A stretch of DNA of 26,109 bases from Paraphysomonas bandaiensis. Lineage: Eukaryota > Chrysophyceae. Under the pieces are notes generated by a model. That model saw only the letters and a program-made list of their open reading frames with translations, was not told the origin of the DNA and made no database searches. The stretch lies in assembly GCA_965644295.1 (NCBI GenBank), contig CBFFRP010000302.1, positions 1 through 26,109 of the forward strand, in the 5' to 3' direction. The first letter of the stretch is position 1. Each line of letters begins with the position of its first letter. This document shows, piece after piece, positions 19,151 through 26,109 of this stretch. A program made the translations under genes and the position numbers.

Positions 19151-20976
19151 ATGATATCATACACTCGTCGAGGTATGATTAAGTCGCCGCCATTGTTTTC
19201 TTTGGATATAAGGAATCTAAGTCATCTGTGCTTTACCAGTGATCAAGATACTAAAGAGGTATAATACATACACTGTATAAACTTTGAATACTGTTTGATA
19301 AGTGTGTGCAGAGATCGGGAAGCAGTGATGTGATGAATGACATTGAGACCCCTGTTAAGGGTGAAGTCGACTCCAGTGCAACGAACGCTACTGAGTCGGA
19401 GCATAACACTACAATATTGGAATCAGATGATGGGACTGCTTTCGATGACTTTAATGAATTTCCTTTGGATTCTTTAATAGACATAGATTTCTTTGGAGAA
19501 CCTCTGTTTGATAGCCTTGTGGACAAAGGCAAGGGTGTATTTGGTGCCAAAGTTAAACCAGAAGAAGCTGATTCCGCGGCGTTTCAAAATAATTCTTCTG
19601 ATTGTGTTAGTACTGAGCCTATGACAAATGTGTCTAAGATCAAAGAGAATGTCGAACTGAAAGAGGTCAGCTCATCAACAATGGTGAAGCAAGAGTCACT
19701 GTGTCACACCCAGCCGTCAGCCAGAACCGTTCCCGCTATTACCGAGTATGACTTCTCGAAGTTCATGCCATCTAACGATAGAGAAAAAACTACAATGGAA
19801 TCGTTCATTCATAGATTCAGAGGCATGGGCCACGACAGTACAGGGATGAGCGGCAGAAGTGTTGCCGGTTTGGCCCGAGCAGTGCAGGCATCAGTTCACT
19901 CTCGGCATCACCGCTCGTCCGCTGTACCCCATTCGTCATCATCATCATATGCGGGTGAATTATACGGACCCACATATGCTTCTAACGTCGAGAGTGACAG
20001 AGCGATGCTGAATTCCCACGCCCTCTCCGGTACTTCTCCGCGATCTATGTCCATGAAAAGACCCCTTCCGAGCTCTACTACTGCTACAAATGATTGCAAA
20101 GCGACGAAGCATGCTCGGTACAATGCATCTCAGCTGGACATTTCTTCTTTTTTTTCTCCGGATGAACTAGATGATATCCTGACCCTTGTACAAGATGACG
20201 ATAATTCGCCAACCCAGACACTCTCACTTCTACCATCACCATCTGCTCAATCTACCACGTCAACACGAAGAGATAACTCGTACATTCCACACTATGAAAT
20301 ACCTTTTGACGCTTCGGATTTTAATTTAGAGTTACCCCAGTTTGTTCTTCACAGAACATCTTCCCAACCCCCTACACATGCCTCCCAGCCTGCTAGAAAG
20401 AAAGCGCGTCTGCAACAGCGCTCAGGTCCTTCATCATCGGCGTTTTCCACAAATGGTGACACAATTCCCATGAAGAAACAACAAGAGGAGCGCGAGGCGG
20501 AGAGACGTAAAGCTCAACGAATTGCTGACGCTGCGGAGGCGGTGCTCAGAATGCCGCGATCATCGAATGCTGTCACTGCAAATGAACAGCTTGTCTCACC
20601 CACTTTCGTGCCACAACTTCAGGGGCTACCTAGGCACTCGACTTTTCCGTCGACAGTATATCCGAACCAGAACTTTCTACAGGACTACCACCTGCAGTCT
20701 CAATTTACAGGCGAGTTGAAGTTACAAGGGCTGTCGGGCCTTTCCTCTGTCCTCAGCTCAATCTCTCCGCACAATATGAATTCCACCTTTCCAGCTAACA
20801 GAGCTCCTGTCCAGTTAACCAATAGTTCCCAGCAGATGATAGTATCGTCCAAATGGTCGAGCCAGCATAACACCACTCGCTCTTTCTCTTCCACCAGTCA
20901 GTCTACTACTGATGCATTGCGGCAAACGTTAACCACTACCTCATATCCACACACGAGTAGACGCTCGGAGCTATGA
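19151..20976 (+). CDS. Large disordered acidic/Ser-rich protein, two exons, about 590 aa
   Basis: The main frame is open from 19306 but has no good start near its beginning. A short exon 19151-19258 (ATG ATA TCA...) joins in phase across a 53-nt intron at 19259-19311 (GTATAA...GTGCAG), adding 36 residues. A downstream ATG at 19175 is the alternative start; if the exon is only leader, ATG 19333 would be used. The protein is mostly low complexity. Near the N-terminus are mixed acidic and bulky hydrophobic residues (EFPLDSLIDIDFFGEPLFDS), and SSFFSPDELDDILTLVQDDD occurs mid-protein, both like transcription activation segments. A Lys/Glu/Arg helix (KKQQEEREAERRKAQRIADA) near the last third could be a coiled coil or nuclear-localisation region. 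Ser/Thr-rich tracts surround these. No known domain is recognised. A transcription co-regulator is an inference only. Confidence 0.72.
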
Positions 20977-21189
20977 TACATTGCGATAAATTTTTTGTTG
21001 TCATATACATTGGTTGCTACTGTTACTTGAAGATGTAGTGAATTAAACGTCTTTGATTTGTATTTTTCGATGTATTGTTACATTAACAACTACTATAATA
21101 GAGACACTTAAAATTGACTCGCTTACACAAGTGATTTTATTGAATTCATTATAAGCTCTCCTACCAAGTTCCAAGATGGCCTAAGTAAT
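20977..21189. other. 3' flank of the 19151 gene up to LTR copy B
   Basis: AT-rich and without an open frame. It probably contains the 3' untranslated region. The segment 21123-21189 immediately left of copy B is not shared with copy A, so the repeat is truncated or rearranged at this edge. Confidence 0.5.
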
Positions 21190-21660
21190 CCCTCAACAAA
21201 GTCGGACTCGCACCTTTTCGTGGTGTTCTGGGGGATAAGTACCGGAGAGATTTTCTCTGGGAACCTAACGTGAGCCGCAAACATAGTCAGCAGATATTCT
21301 TCTGCCCACTCATAGCCGAATGCTTGTGTGGTACAAGGGGCACCAATAAGTGTCACTTGTGTAGACGTCGTTTTAGGCTCTGACGAATAAACAGGCATCC
21401 GGGACAGGGCCCACCTGAAGGGTAACCGGGGTATTGGGCTGCCTGCTGAAGTCAAGCATCCGGGATGTTCACCTTAAGAACTTAGAGCGGAAGTGGTCGC
21501 ACCTTGGTGCGTGCGGCGACGCACGAGCAGCTTCCGTACTGATAAAAAAGTGTGTACTGATTTTAGTTACAGGTAGAGGTCTAGCTAGTTTGCCTAGCAT
21601 TCATCTAGCTACTAAGTTGGTGCAGGTTTTTAACGCCTATTGCTAATAATAAGACTTTCA
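21190..21660 (+). mobile_element. LTR-like repeat, copy B
   Basis: The sequence from CCCTCAACAAAGTCGGACTC to GACTTTCA is a close inverted match to copy A, without the 340-bp segment present there. It ends in CA like an LTR and has lost its proper beginning. Its right edge lies within about 30 bp of the decayed end of the second ankyrin array, in the same relative orientation as copy C to the first array. Confidence 0.65.
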
Positions 21661-21689
21661 ATATATATTACATATATGAACAAACACAC

Positions 21690-22068
21690 TTCAGAACATC
21701 CCACTGTCAACCCTACCCATGTCCGTGGAAGATTCGGTGAACGAAGCAACTTCAGAACATCCAAGTGTCCACCCTATGCAGCAGTATAAGTCTCTTCACC
21801 CATGGGCAAGGAAGGTCCTGTGAGCGAAGGCACATCATAATATCCACTATATGCAGCAACACGGTGAGTCCATTTATCTCATTGACAAGGAGGGCCCTGT
21901 GAACGAAGCCACTGCAGAATATTCCAGTGTATATCACATACAGAAAAATATCTAGTCTCTTCTTCCCATGGACAAGGAGGGTCCTGTGAACGAAGCCACT
22001 GCAGCATATGCACGTGCCCACCATCTGTTCATCCCATGGACAAGGGGGGTCCTATGAACGAAGCCACC
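21690..22068 (-). pseudogene. Decayed tail of F-box/ankyrin array gene 2
   Basis: The minus strand continues the 87-bp array beyond the stop of gene 2 for about four more units, in shifting frames (for example DVLKW-like pieces read as FCSGFVHRTLLVHG in another frame, and CLRSQDLPCPW). Several insertions, deletions and base changes break it. It ends close to LTR copy B. The frame of gene 2 is lost just upstream, where the expected GGHLDVL reads DDTWIF. Confidence 0.8.
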
Positions 22069-23688
22069 TCAGAATATCCAAGTGTCATCCCTGGCAGCAA
22101 TACAACAATCCTCTTCTTCCCATGGAAAAGTAGGGTCCTGTGAACGAACCCACTTCAAAACATCCAAGTGACCATTCATGGCAGCATTACTACAATCCAG
22201 CATATCCCATGGACAAGGAGGGTCCTGTGAACGAAGCCACCTCAGAATATCCAAGTGCCCACCTGTAGCAGCAAGGAGACAAGTCTTTTCATCCCATGGA
22301 CAAGGAGGGTCCTGTGAACGAAGCCACCTCAGAACATCCAAGTGCCCACCATATGCAGCAAGATGACAAGTCTCTTTATCCCATGGACAAGGAGGGTCCT
22401 GCGAACGAAGCCGCCTCAGAATTTCCAAGTGTCCACCATATGCAGCAGCACAACAAGTCTCTTCAGCCCATGGACAAGGAGGGTCCTGCGAACGAAGCCA
22501 CCTCAGAACATCCAAGTGCCCACTATATATAGCAGCAGCGCAAGTTTCTTCCCATGGACAAGGAGGGTCCTGTGAACGAACCCACTGCAGAACATCCAAG
22601 TGCCCACCTGTAGCAGCAGCCCAGCAAGTCATTTCATCCCATTGACAAGGGGGGTCTTGTGAACGAAGCCACTGCAGAACATCCAAGTGCCCACCATATG
22701 CAGCAACACTGCAAGTCTCTTTATCCCATGGACAAGGAGGGTCCTGTGAACGAAGCCACTTTAGAACATCCAAGTGCCCACCATATGCAGCAACACGGCA
22801 AGTCTCTTTATCCCATGGACAAGGAGGGTCCTGTGAACGAAGCCACTTTAGAACATCCAAGTGCCCACCATATGCAGCAACCCTACAAGTCTCTTTACCC
22901 CATGGACAAAAGGGGTCTTGTGAGCGAAGCCACTTCAGAACATCCAATTGTCCACCTCTAGCAGCAGCACAGCAAGTCCCTTCACTCCATGGATAATAAG
23001 GGTCCTGTGAACGAACCCACCTCAGAATATCCAAGTGCCCACCTGTAGCAGCAAGACGACAAGTCTTTTCATCCCATGGACAAGGAGGGTCCTGTGAACG
23101 AAGCCACTGCAGAACATCCAAGTGTCCACTATATGCAGCAACACTGCAAGTCCATTTACCCCATGGACAAGGAGGGTCCTGTGAACGAAGCCACTGCAGA
23201 ACATCCAAGTGCCCACCATATGCAGCATCACGGCAAGTCTGGGAATTCCATGGACATGGAGGGTCCTGTGAACGAAGCCACTTTAGAATATCCAAGTGTC
23301 CACCTCTAGCAGCAGCACCGCAAGTCTTTTCATTCCACGGATATGTAGGGAACGATTGATATAGTGATTCCTGTGAGGTCGTATCATTGTGAAGGGGGGT
23401 ACGTTTGAGATGTATGAGCTGCTGTAGTCTGCCATCCAGTGCACAACTATATGATAGCAGACTATGTGGGCAGCCCATAGCCAGAGCCCATGAGACCATT
23501 GAGTTGGTCATACAGTAGTGAGATGCATGTGACTGTACTCTGCTCTTATCAGTGTATACTATATCGTGAAATCTCTTACAAGTTAATATCGCTGGAAGGA
23601 CAGCCGTGTGTGGGATCATCGAGATGATGACACGAAGAACATCATCATTAAGAGCAGATATATGCGACATATACGAACACTGATTCAT
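22069..23688 (-). CDS. F-box-like / CPW-type ankyrin-array protein, copy 2
   Basis: The ATG at 23688 opens a 539-codon frame whose first 48 residues are nearly those of copy 1 (MNQCSYMSHISALNDDVLRV and the F-box-like stretch to CKRFHDIVYTD). Four residues (ERLE in copy 1) are missing or changed after DKSR. After the linker come 14 ankyrin units of 29 residues. Triplets after CPW include NEK, NSQ, GKW, DEK, SEG, GKE, DKE, DEM, AEE, DML and EEE; one unit (PWEETC) is a residue short. The last unit goes out of frame (AARDDTWIF) and stops, and the array goes on in broken form to about 21690, so the C-terminus is shortened by a frameshift. The likely role is a substrate receptor of a cullin-type ubiquitin ligase, if the F-box reading is correct. 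DKETC units dominate here while NSQTC units dominate copy 1, which suggests local homogenisation. Confidence 0.82.
   Translation of the reverse strand: MNQCSYMSHISALNDDVLRVIISMIPHTAVLPAILTCKRFHDIVYTDKSRVQSHASHYCMTNSMVSWALAMGCPHSLLSYSCALDGRLQQLIHLKRTPLHNDTTSQESLYQSFPTYPWNEKTCGAAARGGHLDILKWLRSQDPPCPWNSQTCRDAAYGGHLDVLQWLRSQDPPCPWGKWTCSVAAYSGHLDVLQWLRSQDPPCPWDEKTCRLAATGGHLDILRWVRSQDPYYPWSEGTCCAAARGGQLDVLKWLRSQDPFCPWGKETCRVAAYGGHLDVLKWLRSQDPPCPWDKETCRVAAYGGHLDVLKWLRSQDPPCPWDKETCSVAAYGGHLDVLQWLRSQDPPCQWDEMTCWAAATGGHLDVLQWVRSQDPPCPWEETCAAAIYSGHLDVLRWLRSQDPPCPWAEETCCAAAYGGHLEILRRLRSQDPPCPWDKETCHLAAYGGHLDVLRWLRSQDPPCPWDEKTCLLAATGGHLDILRWLRSQDPPCPWDMLDCSNAAMNGHLDVLKWVRSQDPTFPWEEEDCCIAARDDTWIF
22100..23330. 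repeat. 87-bp tandem repeat array (ankyrin coding), copy 2
   Basis: About fourteen units, recognised on the plus strand by CCCATGGACAAGGAGGGTCC then GTGAACGAAGCCAC. Most units read GACAAGGAGG, whereas copy 1 reads GACATGGAGG. Only the unit nearest the F-box (about 23250) has the copy 1 form, together with copy-1-like neighbouring bases. This is the pattern expected from unit exchange spreading within one array. Confidence 0.88.
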
Positions 23689-24048
23689 GGTTTATATGAG
23701 GCTGATAGAGTGTTACAGCAGATGATAATGAGGTGAGTTTATATGACATACAGCCGTATATGCAGGCAGTTGTACTGTAAGGTGCAGGCAGGTACAACCA
23801 GACACCATGATGATGATGTCCCATTGAGGCCACCTTCTGGTAGTATACCGTATACTGTATACTGTGCTGTATACTGTAGATTCTGGTGTACTTTTACAAG
23901 TGTAGTGTGTGAAACTTCGGGTTTGGGGGCTTTAAAACCCCGTCATTGAACAAATGCTTTGACAGGAAAACTGTCACTTTTATAATGAAAAACATGGTTC
24001 GAAAAATACAACTTTATTGGGAAAGTTGCCACTTTTGTACAGCACACT
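23689..24048. promoter_or_regulatory. Upstream region of F-box/ankyrin copy 2
   Basis: The first 45 bp or so match the upstream DNA of copy 1. Further out, 23843-23880 is a run of overlapping GTATACTGTATACTGTGCTGT words. A GGGTTTGGGGGCTTTAAAACC stretch lies near 23919. The region also forms the far upstream flank of the plus-strand coiled-coil gene. Confidence 0.5.
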
Positions 24049-24105
24049 CGCGATATAACGCGATTAGGGTTCGCGAAAGGAATATAGGAATCGCGTTATA
24101 TCGCG
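24049..24105. repeat. 17-bp perfect inverted repeat (hairpin)
   Basis: CGCGATATAACGCGATT at 24049-24065 and its exact reverse complement at 24089-24105 flank a 23-nt spacer. The same 16-base word occurs at 12485-12500. It adjoins the ATGT microsatellite. Confidence 0.92.
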
Positions 24106-24108
24106 ACT

Positions 24109-24264
24109 GTATGTATGTATGTATGTATGTATGTATGTATGTATGTATGTATGTATGTATGTATGTATGTATGTATGTATGTATGTATGTATGTATGTAT
24201 GTATGTATGTATGTATGTATGTATGTATGTATGTATGTATGTATGTATGTATGTATGTATGTAT
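24109..24264. repeat. (ATGT)n microsatellite, about 39 units
   Basis: An uninterrupted tetranucleotide run about 156 bp long. It begins three bases after the hairpin and ends 56 bp before the start codon of the coiled-coil gene. Long open frames in it are a result of the repeat and do not encode proteins. Confidence 0.97.
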
Positions 24265-24320
24265 TTTAACGGTTAGGCAGGTGAATCTGTTCATCGTATC
24301 ATCACTCCTGATTCTGTAAT

Positions 24321-25281
24321 ATGAGTCTTGATCACCTTAACCAATCAGGTGATAATTATGCAACTAAGCCTTCCTCTACTCCAGTATTAGGCAGTATGAA
24401 GGCACTGAGTCTATCTGATCTGAATAGCAGTGATTGGCAGATATCTCAGTCCTCTGTATATCATAAGGAAAACAATCATCTCAGAGATATGGAGATACGT
24501 AAACGAGAGGAACTAAAGAAGTATCATTCTGCTCTTGTTGAATCGTATCACAATTTGACTGTAAAGAATAAAATACAACATGAAGAACAAAAACAGTTAT
24601 ATGAGAAAAAACTCGCAGATTTAGAAACAAAACTGATGAGTGAACACACAGCCGCTATAGAGAAGATGAAAAATGATTATGAGTTACGTCTTACAGTCTC
24701 ACAAGCGAAATTAGAGGCAATAGAGCAGGATAACAAGCGGAAATACGAAAATAAACTGAAAGATATTTACACTTCTTTAGAGACGGCACGCAATTTGCAT
24801 TTAAAGAAACAAGCGGACAGCGAAAAGCGGTTAGCTGCAGCACATAAAGAGATATCGTTTTTGAAGGAGAAGCTGGCATCATCCACGACTTCACTACGTA
24901 GAGATTTGAAAGAACGCGATATGAGAGTTGAAGAGTTGGGCACTATGTTGAAGGAAGCAGAGATGAGGAGAGTTCGGGAAGGAGAAGGCCGAGCGGATGA
25001 ACAAGAAGTAGCAGCCCTTGTGATTCACATGTATCGTACAGGTAGGCGCCTTTCTACAGAAGATATGACGTATGCAGAGATCGAAGCCTTCGTTGGCGAG
25101 GACTATACACCTGAAGCTGCTGGAAGTTCCACAATACAGTCCGAATTCGTAGTATCTATGGCGAGCCTTGAGAGGGCCTACAGCACTAGTAAGGTAAGAC
25201 ATATAAGAATGAAATTTGCTTCGCAGATAACGTGTTGTTCAATAGCGGATCATGAAGTCTAGAAAGTCTTTGAAGGAGTAA
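24321..25281 (+). CDS. Coiled-coil protein, two exons, about 302 aa
   Basis: The ATG at 24321 starts exon 1, which runs to 25193. A good donor (AAG/GTAAGA) follows, and with the acceptor CAATAG at 25245 a 52-nt intron leads in phase to a short basic last exon (RIMKSRKSLKE, stop TAA at 25281). Without splicing the frame would end at 25262. Acceptors at 25226 or 25262 are alternatives, but the 52-nt choice fits the other introns here. Residues 1-50 are Ser/Asn-rich. About residues 50-225 form a continuous helix rich in Lys, Glu, Gln and Leu with heptad spacing (LADLETKLMSEHTAAIEKMK, ISFLKEKLASSTTSLRRDLK), a coiled coil. The end has a compact segment (VAALVIHMYRTGRRLSTEDM). It is likely structural or cytoskeletal, and no exact family is recognised. 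The microsatellite next to its start could influence expression. Confidence 0.82.
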
Positions 25282-26109
25282 TTTGCGTTTCGAACTTGCC
25301 AAATATGTAGGGTGCTTTGAGATATGTCTGGATCGAGATAAGAATTGTATATTGTTGTATAAATGTGTATTGTCAAAATATAAAGAATATATCGATTTAA
25401 TGTATAAAGTTGTTATTTTATATTGATACTAATATTGTTTGAAGCAATTAAGAACTCTAGAGTTACGTTGTGTAAATTTTCTGCATTATCAGCAACAAAC
25501 TTAATGCTAGTATTCAATTAACACTTTCTTTGTTTTACGTACGACTTATATGTACGTTCCAGTAAAAGAACAACAGCTCCTAATACCACAAATATAACGG
25601 AAAAGTGACAGTCATATTATCATATTACGTATCATATTATTTATCCTCCATCAACACTATGATACAAGGCCTGGTAACTATTAATGTAGTCCAGTTCCAG
25701 GCATTTATAATGGCGTTAAATAACAATTATGATTGTAAATTTAATATTTTTATACAGAAAGAAAAAATATAATTGATTACAGATTAAGAATGTCAGTTTG
25801 CTTGCTCAGAAAACAACCATAAAGCTTTGTATGTGATGGCTTTATCAAGTGATGTTTCGTTGTTGGAGGAATCTGACGTGCTATAAGATATATTTAAGAA
25901 TATAAGAATTACATGTATTATGTATACATGTATACTATATAAACATTTCCGCTTGAAGATTGACAATGTATAAAATTCATAACTCCTTCGAATTATTATT
26001 TCTAACACATAATCAGAACTAATATGAATCTATATGCATATCACGTCAACGAATTGCTTCAACGACACTATTTGTTGTTTTCGTTGTCAGGATTTTTTGG
26101 GCACTCTAT
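25282..26109. other. AT-rich end of window
   Basis: This holds the 3' flank of the coiled-coil gene and then AT-rich sequence. GTATACATGTATAC near 25921 is a palindrome. Apart from the weak exon candidate at 25793-25880 nothing was recognised. Confidence 0.5.
25793..25880 (-). CDS. Possible last exon of a minus-strand gene
   Basis: On the minus strand, after a good acceptor (ATATATCTTATAG at 25881 onward), a short open stretch reads TSDSSNNETSLDKAITYKAL and ends WLFSEQAN with a TGA at 25793. Its composition looks coding, in contrast with the AT-rich sequence before it. The remaining exons would lie to the right and I could not trace them with confidence before the window ends. Confidence 0.25.

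Noticed and set aside
22100-23330. CRISPR-like look of regular repeats with variable parts
   Set aside because: The units are coding, 87 bp, with no unique spacers of constant length, and the context is eukaryotic.
24119-24319. Open frames rich in MYVC or IHTY repeats
   Set aside because: They are translations of the ATGT microsatellite, open in several frames because the repeat has no stop codon.

Overview
The window is nuclear DNA of a eukaryote, most likely a protist. It has spliced genes, long AT-rich intergenic stretches, a Ty1/copia remnant, a long tetranucleotide microsatellite and no bacterial gene layout. The standard genetic code fits, since TAA, TAG and TGA all end convincing genes. 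I cannot name the organism. Arrays of the GGHLDVLKWLRSQDPPCPW type of ankyrin repeat joined to an F-box-like segment suggest a protist lineage with expanded ankyrin families, and the rest is open.

Left part (1-5346): a two-exon ankyrin protein of about 802 aa on the minus strand shares a divergent upstream region with a plus-strand gene for a ubiquitin-like-domain protein. A G/C-tract hairpin and an empty kilobase follow. Second block (5347-9062): an F-box/ankyrin-array gene on the minus strand is split by a degraded Ty1/copia element in the opposite orientation. The end of the old array is stranded at 5347-5553, the main body lies at 7122-8450, and an inverted fragment of the same family lies at 8851-9060.

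Middle (9216-15700): a kelch-MORN fusion gene on the minus strand, whose last codons lie inside a near-perfect 411-bp tandem duplication. Next comes a 1.8-kb interval bounded by inverted A/CCTACC-rich arms, which may be a decayed DNA transposon with coding remnants. A four-exon unknown gene and a duplicated telomere-like CCCTAAA unit follow. Right part (16380-26109): two LTR-like repeats in opposite orientation flank a membrane protein gene with a CxxC-DH-CxxC (HNH/treble-clef-like) region and a large disordered-protein gene. A second F-box/ankyrin-array gene with a decayed tail comes next, then a hairpin plus ATGT microsatellite just upstream of a coiled-coil protein gene.

Two themes tie the window together. 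Predicted introns fall in a narrow 46-55 nt range. The F-box/ankyrin family appears in three places with near-identical 87-bp units, in which the residues after CPW vary most. That pattern suggests a recombining recognition array attached to a possible ubiquitin-ligase adaptor.
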